Below are positions 36,485 through 44,288 of a stretch of DNA of 64,000 nt, in pieces; the first letter of the stretch is position 1, and each line of letters starts with the position of its first letter. The stretch is from the NCBI RefSeq assembly GCF_009296265.1, contig NZ_WBJS01000007.1:248001-312000 (forward strand), written 5' to 3'. The stretch comes from Thioclava sp. JE_KL1. GTDB lineage: Bacteria; Pseudomonadota; Alphaproteobacteria; Rhodobacterales; Rhodobacteraceae. The translations under genes were made by a program, and so were the position numbers. A model generated the notes under the pieces. The model was not told the origin of the DNA. It was given only the letters and a program-made list of their open reading frames with translations, and searched no databases.

Positions 36485-36517
36485 GAATGAATCATATATA
36501 GATACTTGTATTCATTC
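36485..36517. promoter_or_regulatory. Inverted repeat GAATGAAT/ATTCATTC before the LuxR-type regulator
   Basis: Perfect 8-bp arms at 36485-36492 and 36510-36517 with a 17-base, AT-rich spacer, ending nine bases before the regulator ATG. The location suggests an operator, perhaps for autoregulation. No Shine-Dalgarno sequence is seen between it and the ATG. Confidence 0.45.
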
Positions 36518-36526
36518 AGAGATTTC

Positions 36527-37108
36527 ATGACCTATCCGTTTCAAAACGGCGCAGGGGTTAGCCAGTGCGCTGCGCTGGAGGCCGCCTGCGATATTTTTTC
36601 ATCCGGGGTAGTCGCCGGCCCCAATATCCCGATGCAGCGCTTCATAAAACGAGACCTCGGGATCACCGCGCGCGAGCCGCTCAGCCTGTCAATGGTGCCG
36701 GGCGGACGCCTTCTTAGGGCGCCGGTCCTGTCGGCGACCGCGCGTTGGGAGGCACAAGCCGCCGTGCTGCGGCCTCGACTCAAGCGTCTGCCGAGCCTGC
36801 GACAGATCAATCTGCTGCCGCTGGCTCCCGGACGCGCGCGCTGTATCTTGTTTTTGAACGCGCCAGAGGCCGTTTGGGAAGAAGATACGCCACACATCAC
36901 ATGCCGCGAACGCCAGATTCTCGCCCGCGCCGTGCGTGGCGAGCGCCGGGAACAAGTCGCCTTCGCATTGGGTCTTTCGGTCTCGACTGTGGATATGCAT
37001 CTGCGAAACCTGCGCGAGAAGTTCGGCCTTCGCACGACCAATGCCGTCGTCGCACGGGTCGTGGAGCTGGGACTCTGCGAAGAAGACCCTCTCAGAACCG
37101 ACTTATGA
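36527..37108 (+). CDS. LuxR-type helix-turn-helix regulator, orphan
   Basis: Protein of 193 residues from ATG 36527 (a TTG at 36506 is in frame but less likely). The C-terminal 60 residues are a good LuxR/GerE helix-turn-helix: ITCRERQILARAVRGERREQ, then VAFALGLSVSTVDMHLRNLR and EKFGLRTTNAVV. The N-terminal 125 residues do not show the autoinducer residues W, Y, D, P, W and match no domain I know. Its 3' end overlaps the 3' end of the convergent Slam-like gene by 17 bases. The likely targets are the neighbouring lipoprotein/Slam genes. Confidence 0.75.
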   Translation: MTYPFQNGAGVSQCAALEAACDIFSSGVVAGPNIPMQRFIKRDLGITAREPLSLSMVPGGRLLRAPVLSATARWEAQAAVLRPRLKRLPSLRQINLLPLAPGRARCILFLNAPEAVWEEDTPHITCRERQILARAVRGERREQVAFALGLSVSTVDMHLRNLREKFGLRTTNAVVARVVELGLCEEDPLRTDL

Positions 37109-38306
37109 AATGCACGCCGCAATCGAGCGAGCGATAGCTGTAAAGCGAGACGTTCGACCGGTTGCGGCGCGCGGTGCAGCTCAGTTGCGGCGTCGTGCCC
37201 ATCACCTTGAAGCGGTCCAGGCCGACCGAGGCGGTGAGGGAGATATCGCGATCCATGCGCGGCTTCCCGAACAAGGGAAAGTCGCCGTCGAAATCGCGCA
37301 CGCCCACGGTTGCAGAGAGCTTCGCGCTGAGCGTTTTCGTGATACGACGGCTCGCTCCGACGGTCAGGGCCGCGCGCGTGTAGCTTTGATAGTCGCTGCG
37401 CACATCCGCGCGCTCGAGCCGCAACCCGAGGTCGATGCGCGACCTTCGCCAGATGGCCCGGTCGTAGCCCAGATTGAGCGCGTAGCGCGGCCCGTTAAGG
37501 TAGCGCTTTTCTTCGAAACGGCTTTGCGTGACGGAGCCGATGACCGTGAGATTCGCATCATGTGCGAGCCGCCAGTGGCGGTCGAGACTGAGGCTCGTAT
37601 CGGTCGCATCAGATCGCGTCTGCCCCGGTGCCGCGGCATAGAAGCTGCGCCCGACCTCGATGGTCGCGCCCCAGGGCGCCCCTGCAATGAGACGGTCGTA
37701 ACGCACCGAAAGGCTCGGCTTCACGAAGCGCAGTTCCTTCGGCGAATACCAGTTTCCCGATACCGCGCCGCGCAGGCGAAGCCGCCAATCGAGCGCGGGG
37801 TGGATGTAATAGTCGACACTCGCGCTGGCGCCGAGCCCCAGCCCCGAATTCTCCCGACCGCCATCCGTGATCTGGAAGCGCCCCGCCTTGGTCACGAACA
37901 CCGTCTGCGAGGAGACGTGGCCGAGATTGCTCGTCGGCAGAAGCGAGACCTGCCCCGAGATCCGCCAGGGATGCGACTGGTCGAGCCGCCGCAAAGCCGC
38001 GTTGAAAGCCAGCTCGCGGTCCGGCGCGCGATCCGACACATAGCGCAACACCCGATCCGCGCGTTTCGGGGTGCCAATCTGGTCGAGGCTTTGCTCGAGC
38101 GCGATTTGCGCCGGCGAGTAGCTGGGCGCCTTCGCTGCGATCGTCCCGAGAATGGTGATCGCGGTGAGCGTGTCGCCCTTGGCGCTCAGGCGCGTGCCGA
38201 TCTGCGTCCAATCCGCGAGGCTGCGTTCTTGGGGTGCGGCGGAGAGAGGGGGGGCGCACGCAAGAAAAGCCACCGTCGCAGTCAGCAGCTTTTTAGAAAA
38301 GTTCAT
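37092..38306 (-). CDS. Slam-like outer-membrane protein (DUF560, type XI secretion system)
   Basis: Protein of 404 residues with a signal peptide (about 1-23, ending LSA), a short helical repeat region (about 28-105, TPR-like) and a long beta-barrel part (about 112-404) of alternating strands such as LDWRLRLRGAVSGNWY, RYALNLGYDRAIWRRSRIDL and SLDCGVHFISRF. It ends in phenylalanine, the BAM-targeting signal. This is the layout of Slam proteins, which move lipoproteins to the cell surface. Length is a little short (Slam about 480). The lipoprotein gene directly upstream is the probable cargo. Identity rests on layout and strand pattern, so it is likely but not certain. Confidence 0.75.
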   Translation of the reverse strand: MNFSKKLLTATVAFLACAPPLSAAPQERSLADWTQIGTRLSAKGDTLTAITILGTIAAKAPSYSPAQIALEQSLDQIGTPKRADRVLRYVSDRAPDRELAFNAALRRLDQSHPWRISGQVSLLPTSNLGHVSSQTVFVTKAGRFQITDGGRENSGLGLGASASVDYYIHPALDWRLRLRGAVSGNWYSPKELRFVKPSLSVRYDRLIAGAPWGATIEVGRSFYAAAPGQTRSDATDTSLSLDRHWRLAHDANLTVIGSVTQSRFEEKRYLNGPRYALNLGYDRAIWRRSRIDLGLRLERADVRSDYQSYTRAALTVGASRRITKTLSAKLSATVGVRDFDGDFPLFGKPRMDRDISLTASVGLDRFKVMGTTPQLSCTARRNRSNVSLYSYRSLDCGVHFISRF

Positions 38307-38333
38307 GAAAAACTCATCGTTGGAAAATCGAAA

Positions 38334-38359
38334 CGCTGGAGGCCATTGGGCCCCCAGCG
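38334..38359 (-). terminator. Intercistronic hairpin between the lipoprotein and Slam-like genes
   Basis: Stem of ten base pairs with one A/C mismatch (CGCTGG-A-GGCC / GGCC-C-CCAGCG) and loop ATTG. It lies in the 67-base gap and likely gives more mRNA for the cargo lipoprotein than for the outer-membrane transporter. Confidence 0.5.
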
Positions 38360-38373
38360 CCTATGTCCGAAGT

Positions 38374-38955
38374 TTACTGCTGCTGCGCGTAGAATGTGCC
38401 GGTAAGTTGTTCGGAGCCATCGGGGCTGACGCCGGTGCCGGTTACATCGCCCAGCGCGACATATTTTCCGTTATCGTCATAGACAGAGCCGGCCAGCTGA
38501 AGATCGGCAGTTATGCTGCCTTCATCGTCGCTCACGGTCCCATTGGCATTCGCCACGATTGCGCTCTTGCTATCAATCGTCCCGTTAACGGAAAGCGAGC
38601 CTTTCAGGTCCATCATTTTTTCGCTCAAGTCCGGCGTGTAGGCAGCGAATTGGCTCACGGTGCCAGTGACTTTGCTATTGTCGAAGTCAACGTCCATCGC
38701 CAAGCGGCCCGCGACTGGGTTGTCAGATGCGCTGGCCGGGTCAAGTTTCAGCTGGCCCGTAAGGCTCGCGCTACCGGTTGGATCTTGAGCGACCAAGAGG
38801 TCGCCGTCGGTGACGCGGGTTGCAAGGCTGTCATAGGTGGCTTGGTTCTGCGACACCTCAGCTGCGCTGAAGGAGTTGCTGCCGTCCCCGCTGCCCATGC
38901 AGCCTGCAAGTGCAAAACACACGGCGGTCGCGGTAATCGAAAGTTTATAAGACAT
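38374..38955 (-). CDS. Surface lipoprotein, probable Slam cargo (TbpB-like beta-barrel)
   Basis: Lipoprotein of 193 residues with lipobox ALAGC (C19) followed by a Gly/Ser/Asp linker. The body is beta-rich, with repeated patterns such as GSASLTGQLKLDPA, GRLAMDVDFDNSKVTGTV and GSLSVNGTIDSKS, and the end SEQLTGTFYAQQQ resembles the small C-terminal barrel of TbpB/HpuA-type proteins (motif G-x-F-x-x). That barrel is what Slam recognises. The coding sequence looks clearly less GC-rich than its neighbours, suggesting transfer. GGGAA precedes the ATG. What it binds is unknown. Confidence 0.7.
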   Translation of the reverse strand: MSYKLSITATAVCFALAGCMGSGDGSNSFSAAEVSQNQATYDSLATRVTDGDLLVAQDPTGSASLTGQLKLDPASASDNPVAGRLAMDVDFDNSKVTGTVSQFAAYTPDLSEKMMDLKGSLSVNGTIDSKSAIVANANGTVSDDEGSITADLQLAGSVYDDNGKYVALGDVTGTGVSPDGSEQLTGTFYAQQQ

Positions 38956-39009
38956 TAATTTTCCCTAATTCCCATGCGAGCCGAAGTTGGCGCGCAGTCG
39001 GTAAGTGGC

Positions 39010-39025
39010 GAAATTGGGGAATTTC
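39010..39025. promoter_or_regulatory. Inverted repeat GAAATT-GGGG-AATTTC upstream of the surface lipoprotein
   Basis: Perfect 6-bp arms with a 4-base spacer, 55 bases upstream of the lipoprotein start on the minus strand. It is a candidate operator. The remainder of the 298-base gap 38956-39253 is AT-richer than the surroundings and contains a CTCTCGAGAG palindrome (39095-39104); I see no gene in it. Confidence 0.35.
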
Positions 39026-39253
39026 CTACAACCTATGGTAAACCTTAGATTGACTGTGTTGCTGCCAAGGTTGCTTGGGAAAATAACGCTCGCGCTCTCG
39101 AGAGGTGTTTGTGAACGATCGAGGTTTTGTGGCTTTACGGTCACCCACCGCAAGAGACTTTTAAACAAAAGCCTCTGATCAACGAAATGAGGTCCAACGC
39201 ATTCGTTAGCGACCCGTGGTCGACGCCAGACTATCGAGATTGAAAAGGGGAAG

Positions 39254-39328
<75 letters not shown>

Positions 39329-39446
39329 GCCGGTTTCGGTCCGTCGCTTCGACCGTGGCGGGGATTTAGACGCAATCGCTCGAGGGTGCAAGGGCAAATC
39401 TTGCTCTCTCTCGACAGGATTTCACAGGCGGGTTAAACGAGGCGCC

Positions 39447-39617
39447 ATGACAGGCGGAAAGAAAGATGGATCGGGCACGTCCCGCGATGCGGAATTGAGC
39501 CGCGAAGAGCGTCGGGCGCAGGCGCTGCGCGCGAATCTGCAGCGGCGCAAGGCGCAGGCGCGCGCCCGCAAATCCGAATCCAAGCCGCCGAATAACAACG
39601 AATCTGAAGGCAGTTGA
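39447..39617 (+). CDS. Small basic conserved hypothetical protein upstream of murA
   Basis: Reading frame of 56 residues starting [20 protein letters not shown], with a very basic alpha-helical middle ([20 protein letters not shown]) and a polar tail. It ends one base before the murA ATG, with which it is probably co-translated. Similar short Arg/Lys/Ala-rich proteins occur before murA in other Rhodobacterales. Function unknown; nucleic-acid binding is possible from charge. Confidence 0.6.
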   Translation: MTGGKKDGSGTSRDAELSREERRAQALRANLQRRKAQARARKSESKPPNNNESEGS

Positions 39618-39618
39618 C

Positions 39619-40887
39619 ATGGACAGCATCGTCGTACGCGGCAACGGGCCACTTTCCGGCCAAATCCCGATCGCGGGGGCGAAAAACGCCTGTCTCGCGC
39701 TGATGCCGGCCACGCTTCTGAGCGATGAGCCGCTGACCCTGACCAATGCGCCGCGCCTGTCGGACATCCGCACGATGACCGAATTGCTGGCGAGCCTCGG
39801 CGCGGAAGTGACCGCGCTGCAGGAAGGCAAGGTTCTGGCGACCTCGTGTCACGGCGAGATCAACCCGGTCGCTGATTATGAAATCGTGCGCAAGATGCGC
39901 GCCTCGAATCTGGTGCTGGGGCCGCTGCTGGCGCGCTTGGGCCATGCGGTCGTGTCGCTGCCCGGCGGCTGTGCGATCGGCGCACGCCCGATGGATATCC
40001 ATGTCGACGCGCTTGCCGCGCTCGGCGCGGAGATCGAGCTGAAGGACGGCTATCTGCATGCCGAAGCGAAGGGTGGGCTGAAAGGCGCCACCCACGAGAT
40101 GCGCTTCGCGTCCGTTGGCGCGACCGAGAATTTCCTGATGGCCGCTTCGCTCGCGAAGGGCACGTCGGTGCTGAAGAACGCAGCCCGCGAGCCGGAAATC
40201 GTCGATCTGGCGAAATGCCTGCGCGCGATGGGCGCGCAGATCGAGGGCGACGGCACCTCCGAGATCGTGATCGAGGGCAAGGACCGTCTGCACGGCGCGA
40301 CTCACCCGGTCGTGGCGGATCGGATCGAGCTCGGCACCTATATGCTCGCACCCGCGATCTGCGGCGGCGAGGTGGAGTGCCTGGGCGGTCGAATCGATCT
40401 GCTGGAGAGCTTCTGCGAGAAGCTCGACGCGGCGGGCATCTCGGTCGAGCAAACCCATACCGGCCTCAAGGTTGCGCGCAAGAATGGCCGCATCCGCGCG
40501 GTCGACGTGACGACCGAGCCGTTCCCCGGCTTCCCGACCGACCTGCAGGCGCAGATGATGGCGCTTCTTTGCACCGCCGAGGGCACCAGCGTTCTGGAAG
40601 AGAAGATTTTCGAGAATCGCTTCATGCACGCGCCCGAGCTGGTGCGGATGGGGGCGAATATAGACGTCCATGGCGGTCATGCGACGGTCCACGGCGTCGA
40701 GAAGCTGAAAGGGGCGCCGGTGATGGCGACCGATCTGCGGGCCTCCGTGTCGCTGATCCTCGCCGGGCTGGCCGCTGAGGGTGAGACCGTCGTCAGCCGT
40801 GTCTATCACCTCGATCGCGGCTATGAACGCGTCGAGGAGAAACTGGCGGGCGTCGGTGCGCATATCGAGCGCGTGAAAGCGAGTTGA
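39619..40887 (+). CDS. murA: UDP-N-acetylglucosamine 1-carboxyvinyltransferase
   Basis: Enzyme of 422 residues transferring enolpyruvate to UDP-GlcNAc, the first committed step of peptidoglycan synthesis. The catalytic cysteine is C118 in [11 protein letters not shown], so it should be sensitive to fosfomycin rather than carrying the Cys-to-Asp change. K22 in AGAKNACLA and the inverted alpha/beta repeats fit. Length is normal. It directly follows the small basic gene. Confidence 0.97.
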   Translation: MDSIVVRGNGPLSGQIPIAGAKNACLALMPATLLSDEPLTLTNAPRLSDIRTMTELLASLGAEVTALQEGKVLATSCHGEINPVADYEIVRKMRASNLVLGPLLARLGHAVVSLPGGCAIGARPMDIHVDALAALGAEIELKDGYLHAEAKGGLKGATHEMRFASVGATENFLMAASLAKGTSVLKNAAREPEIVDLAKCLRAMGAQIEGDGTSEIVIEGKDRLHGATHPVVADRIELGTYMLAPAICGGEVECLGGRIDLLESFCEKLDAAGISVEQTHTGLKVARKNGRIRAVDVTTEPFPGFPTDLQAQMMALLCTAEGTSVLEEKIFENRFMHAPELVRMGANIDVHGGHATVHGVEKLKGAPVMATDLRASVSLILAGLAAEGETVVSRVYHLDRGYERVEEKLAGVGAHIERVKAS

Positions 40888-40938
40888 TCGGCTGGCAATT
40901 CCCGCCGTCTTCCCCATATCGAATGCAGAGGTGACCCA

Positions 40939-41418
40939 ATGACCCGTGATGCGAAATTCGAAGAGGGTGGCGAAGGCGCGATCGCGCTTCGCGCCGAGAC
41001 CAAGGATGACCTCCCCGTGATCGCGGCGCTGGTGCAGGACGCCGTGCTGCCGATCACCGAGATCGCCTGGGAGGCGAAATCCCGGCGTCTGGCGCTCCTG
41101 ATCAACCGCTTCCGCTGGGAAGACAAGGCGCAGGCCGAAGCCGAGAAGCGCCCCTATGAGCGGGTGCGGTCGCTGCTGGTGATCTCGGATGTCACTCATG
41201 TTTCGAGCATGGGGATCGATCGTTCGGATCGCGACGTGGTGCTCTCGATCCTCGATATCACCTTTGAAGAGACCGAAGACGGCGCGGGTCGCGTGACCCT
41301 GACGCTGGCGGGCGATGGCGCGCTGGCGGCGGATGTCGAATGTCTTGATGTCGACCTGCGCGACGTCGAGCGTCCCTATCGCGCGCCTTCCGGCAAGGTG
41401 CCGCATCATCCCGAGTAA
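40939..41418 (+). CDS. DUF2948 family protein
   Basis: Protein of 159 residues of the alphaproteobacterial DUF2948 family, with AETKDDLPVIAALVQDAVLP, written in part, LLINRFRWED and VLSILDITFEET. Function unknown. It commonly lies between murA and hisD, as here. An AGAGGTG site precedes the ATG. Confidence 0.9.
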   Translation: MTRDAKFEEGGEGAIALRAETKDDLPVIAALVQDAVLPITEIAWEAKSRRLALLINRFRWEDKAQAEAEKRPYERVRSLLVISDVTHVSSMGIDRSDRDVVLSILDITFEETEDGAGRVTLTLAGDGALAADVECLDVDLRDVERPYRAPSGKVPHHPE

Positions 41419-41430
41419 GCCGCGTTTTGC

Positions 41431-41472
41431 CGCCGGGGATGCCTCCGGCGGGGATATTTACGCCAAGTCGAA
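41431..41472 (+). repeat. Intergenic hairpin-plus-core repeat, copy 3
   Basis: Hairpin CGCCGG / CCGGCG followed by the core GATATTTacGCCAAgtCGAAG. It lies between the DUF2948 stop and hisD, in a 137-base gap, and matches the copies at 11257 and 26291. Confidence 0.65.
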
Positions 41473-41555
41473 GTGGAATTGCCCTTGCGGGCAGGGTCGT
41501 GCTTGCGGGGCAGGGCGGGAGTCTCTAATCCGAAGAGCGGAATAGGAGACTGTCG

Positions 41556-42869
41556 ATGCCGCACTTTCTGGACACGCGCGAAGAGGGCTTTGAGGCCCGG
41601 TTTGTCGAACTTCTGGGGATGAAGCGCGAGGACAGCCCCGATGTGGACGCTGTCGTGGCCGATATCATCGCGGATATCCGCAAGCGGGGCGATGCAGCGC
41701 TGATCGAGCTGACCGCGAAATTCGACCGACTGGAGCTGACGCCCGAGACGCTGGCATTCTCCCCCGAGGAAATCGAGGCCGAAGTCGCGAAAGTGCCCGC
41801 CGAGGAGCGCGCGGCGCTGGAACTGGCGGCCGAGCGTATCCGTGCCTATCACGAGCGCCAGATGCCGCATGACGCGCGTTGGATCGACGCGAGCGGGGCG
41901 GAGCTTGGCTGGCGCTGGGGGCCGGTCTCAGCCGCGGGGCTTTACGTGCCCGGTGGGCTGGCGAGCTATCCCTCTTCGGTGCTGATGAACGCGATCCCGG
42001 CGAAGGTCGCGGGTGTGGAGCGGTTGGTCGTGGCGTGCCCGACTCCGGGCGGGGCGGTGAACCCGCTGGTGCTGCTGGCGGCGCAACTGGCGGGCGTAGA
42101 TACGGTTTACCGGATGGGCGGCGCGCAGGCGATTGCCGCGCTGGCCTATGGGACCGAGACGATCACGGCGGTCGACAAGATCACCGGGCCGGGCAACGCC
42201 TTCGTGGCGGCGGCCAAACGGCGTGTCTTCGGGCGCGTGGGCATCGACATGATCGCGGGCCCGTCGGAAATCCTCGTGATCGCAGATGGCACGGGCGACC
42301 CGGATTGGATCGCGCTCGACTTGATGAGCCAGGCCGAGCATGACGAGAGCGCGCAGGCGATCCTGATCACCACCGACGAGGCTTTCGGCAAGGCGGTGGT
42401 AGCAGCAGTCGAGAAGCGCCTCGAGACGCTGGAGCGCCGTGCGATTGCAGGTGCGAGCTGGCGCGACTTCGGGGCGGTGATCGTCGCGCGCGATCTGATG
42501 GAGGCGGCCGAGCTGTCGAACAGGGTCGCCCCCGAGCATCTGGAGCTTTGCGTAGCCGATCCCGACTGGTTGGCGGAGGCGATCACCCATGCGGGCGCGA
42601 TCTTCCTTGGCGCCTACACGCCCGAAGCGATCGGCGACTATATTGGCGGGCCGAACCACGTTCTGCCTACGGCGCGCTCGGCACGGTTCTCCTCGGGCCT
42701 CTCGGTGATGGATTTCATCAAGCGCACGACCATGGCGAAGATGACGCCCGGCGCGCTGAAGGCGATCGGCCCTTCGGCCGAGATTCTGGCGAAATCGGAA
42801 AGCCTCGAGGCGCATGGGCTGTCGGTGCGTGCGCGGCTCGATGCGCTCAATGACGAAGGGGAGGGGTGA
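41556..42869 (+). CDS. hisD: Histidinol dehydrogenase
   Basis: Zinc enzyme of 437 residues that oxidises histidinol to histidine in two steps. Motifs YVPGGLASYPSSVLMNAIPA, in its first part, KITGPGNAFVAAAKR, DMIAGPSE and the catalytic PEHLEL pair are intact, as is SGLSVMDFIKRT. Length is normal. It is joined to the UPF0262 gene by a one-base TGATG overlap. Confidence 0.96.
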   Translation: MPHFLDTREEGFEARFVELLGMKREDSPDVDAVVADIIADIRKRGDAALIELTAKFDRLELTPETLAFSPEEIEAEVAKVPAEERAALELAAERIRAYHERQMPHDARWIDASGAELGWRWGPVSAAGLYVPGGLASYPSSVLMNAIPAKVAGVERLVVACPTPGGAVNPLVLLAAQLAGVDTVYRMGGAQAIAALAYGTETITAVDKITGPGNAFVAAAKRRVFGRVGIDMIAGPSEILVIADGTGDPDWIALDLMSQAEHDESAQAILITTDEAFGKAVVAAVEKRLETLERRAIAGASWRDFGAVIVARDLMEAAELSNRVAPEHLELCVADPDWLAEAITHAGAIFLGAYTPEAIGDYIGGPNHVLPTARSARFSSGLSVMDFIKRTTMAKMTPGALKAIGPSAEILAKSESLEAHGLSVRARLDALNDEGEG

Positions 42870-43345
42870 TGGCCCGGATTTCGCATATCCAGCTGGACAC
42901 GGGCGGGCTGCCCGCGCCCTCGCCTGAAATCGAGCAGGAACGCAAGGTCGCGATCTATGATCTGCTCGAGGATAACAGCTTCAACATTCCGGGCCGCGAC
43001 GGGCAACCTGCACCGGACGGGCCGTTCGCGCTGACGCTTGGCGTGCGCGATCGGCGGCTGGTTTTCGACACCGAAACCGAGAGCGGCGCGAAAGTGGCGG
43101 AGTTTCATCTGTCCTTCGGCCCGTTCCGGCAGGCGGTGAAGGATTATTTCCAGATCTGCGAGAGCTATTTCGAGGCGGTCAAGAAACTGCCGCCCAGCCA
43201 GATCGAGGCGATCGACATGGCCCGGCGCGGTATCCATAACGAAGGCGCGCGCATTCTGCAGGAACGCCTTGAAGGCAAGGCCGAGATCGACATCGATACG
43301 GCGCGGCGCCTCTTCACCCTCGTTGCCGTTCTCGCCCCGAGGTAA
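42869..43345 (+). CDS. UPF0262 family protein
   Basis: Protein of 158 residues from ATG 42869, which shares one base with the hisD stop. Sequence blocks ERKVAIYDLLEDNSF, FHLSFGPFRQAVKDYF and ALPPSQIEAIDMARRGIHNE-like text (here KLPPSQIEAIDMARRGIHNE) define UPF0262, found next to hisD and a low-molecular-weight phosphatase in Alphaproteobacteria. Function unknown. Confidence 0.9.
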   Translation: MARISHIQLDTGGLPAPSPEIEQERKVAIYDLLEDNSFNIPGRDGQPAPDGPFALTLGVRDRRLVFDTETESGAKVAEFHLSFGPFRQAVKDYFQICESYFEAVKKLPPSQIEAIDMARRGIHNEGARILQERLEGKAEIDIDTARRLFTLVAVLAPR

Positions 43346-43349
43346 ACGG

Positions 43350-43802
43350 ATGGGCGAGATCCCCAACTCCGTTCTTTTTGCGTGCGATCATAATTCCACG
43401 CGCTCCCCGATGGCCGAGGGGATGATGAAGAAATTCTACGGCACCGAATGTTACGTGCAGTCGGTGGGCGTGAAGGCCGATCTGGAGATCGACGGCTTCA
43501 CCATCGCGGTGATGGCCGAGATCGGCGTCAATCTGGAGCGTCACCGCGCGCGCTCTTTCACCGAGTTGCAGGAATGGGGCGACGATCTGTCGGCCTTCGA
43601 TCTGGTGATCGCGCTGTCGCCTGCCTCGCAGCGTCAGGCGCTGGAGCTGACGCGGTTCTTCCATCTCGACGTGGAATATTGGCCGATCCTCGATCCGACC
43701 GGGATCGGCGAGACGCGCGAGGCCAAGCTCGCCGCCTATCGCGACACTCGCGACCAGATCCGCCGCCATCTCATCGAACGTTTCGGAGAGCCGACCGCCT
43801 GA
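43350..43802 (+). CDS. Low-molecular-weight protein-tyrosine-phosphatase family protein
   Basis: Protein of 150 residues with the phosphatase loop CDHNSTRS (C12 nucleophile, R18) and the acid in LDPTGIG. The family includes tyrosine phosphatases and arsenate reductases; no ars genes are near, so a phosphatase role is more likely. ATG 43350 lies four bases after the UPF0262 stop. Third gene of the hisD operon; its stop abuts that of the convergent HxlR gene. Confidence 0.85.
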   Translation: MGEIPNSVLFACDHNSTRSPMAEGMMKKFYGTECYVQSVGVKADLEIDGFTIAVMAEIGVNLERHRARSFTELQEWGDDLSAFDLVIALSPASQRQALELTRFFHLDVEYWPILDPTGIGETREAKLAAYRDTRDQIRRHLIERFGEPTA

Positions 43803-44177
43803 TCAGTCGCCCGACAGTGCAGGCTGCGTGCCAAGTCGGCTCAGGTTTGCCTCGATCCAATGCGCAAGCTCGAAATAGCGGATCGCGATCGCCTCTCCTG
43901 CCTCGGTCAGGCAATAGTCCACGCGCGGCGGCACCTCGCCATGGTCGCGCCGCGAGATCAGCCCATCCGCTTCGAGCACCTGCAAGGTCTGAGCCAGCAT
44001 CCGCTCAGAAATGCCGCCGATCCTGCGACGCAACTCGGAAAAGCGCAGCCGCCCGTCGCGAAGCGCGACCAGAACCAGCCCGCCCCAGCGCGAACTGACA
44101 TGCGACAGGATCATGCGCGAGGGACAATCGGCATTGAACACATCGGCGACGGGCAGCGCGGGGTCGGTCTGTTGCAT
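43803..44177 (-). CDS. HxlR-family winged-helix transcriptional regulator
   Basis: Protein of 124 residues. The HxlR pattern is clear: CPSRMILSHVSSRWGGLVLVAL, shown in part, LRFSELRRRIGGISERMLAQTLQ and YCLTEAGEAI. A cysteine at the usual N-terminal position (ADCPS) may sense redox-active or electrophilic compounds, as in YodB/HypR. It is divergent from the NAD(P)H-binding reductase gene, like E. coli ytfH and ytfG. Confidence 0.9.
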   Translation of the reverse strand: MQQTDPALPVADVFNADCPSRMILSHVSSRWGGLVLVALRDGRLRFSELRRRIGGISERMLAQTLQVLEADGLISRRDHGEVPPRVDYCLTEAGEAIAIRYFELAHWIEANLSRLGTQPALSGD

Positions 44178-44209
44178 AATGCGGAGGCTCCTGTGCGGGG
44201 CTGCTGAAC

Positions 44210-44227
44210 ACTTACCAAAATGTAGGT
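44210..44227. promoter_or_regulatory. Candidate HxlR operator in the divergent promoter region
   Basis: ACTTAC-CAAAAT-GTAGGT, an imperfect dyad with one mismatch in six, centred in the 111-base gap between the HxlR gene and the reductase gene. Its AT-rich core stands out from the surrounding GC-rich sequence and the location fits autoregulation plus control of the reductase. Confidence 0.5.
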
Positions 44228-44288
44228 ACTTCCTTTTGCGCAGTGAAGAGCGCAGCTTCCCGTCAGCGAAAGACATAAGGAGGTCGCC

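Noticed and set aside
39433-41409. A 658-residue minus-strand frame opposite murA and DUF2948
   Set aside because: Antisense shadow; murA opposite is complete with its catalytic cysteine.
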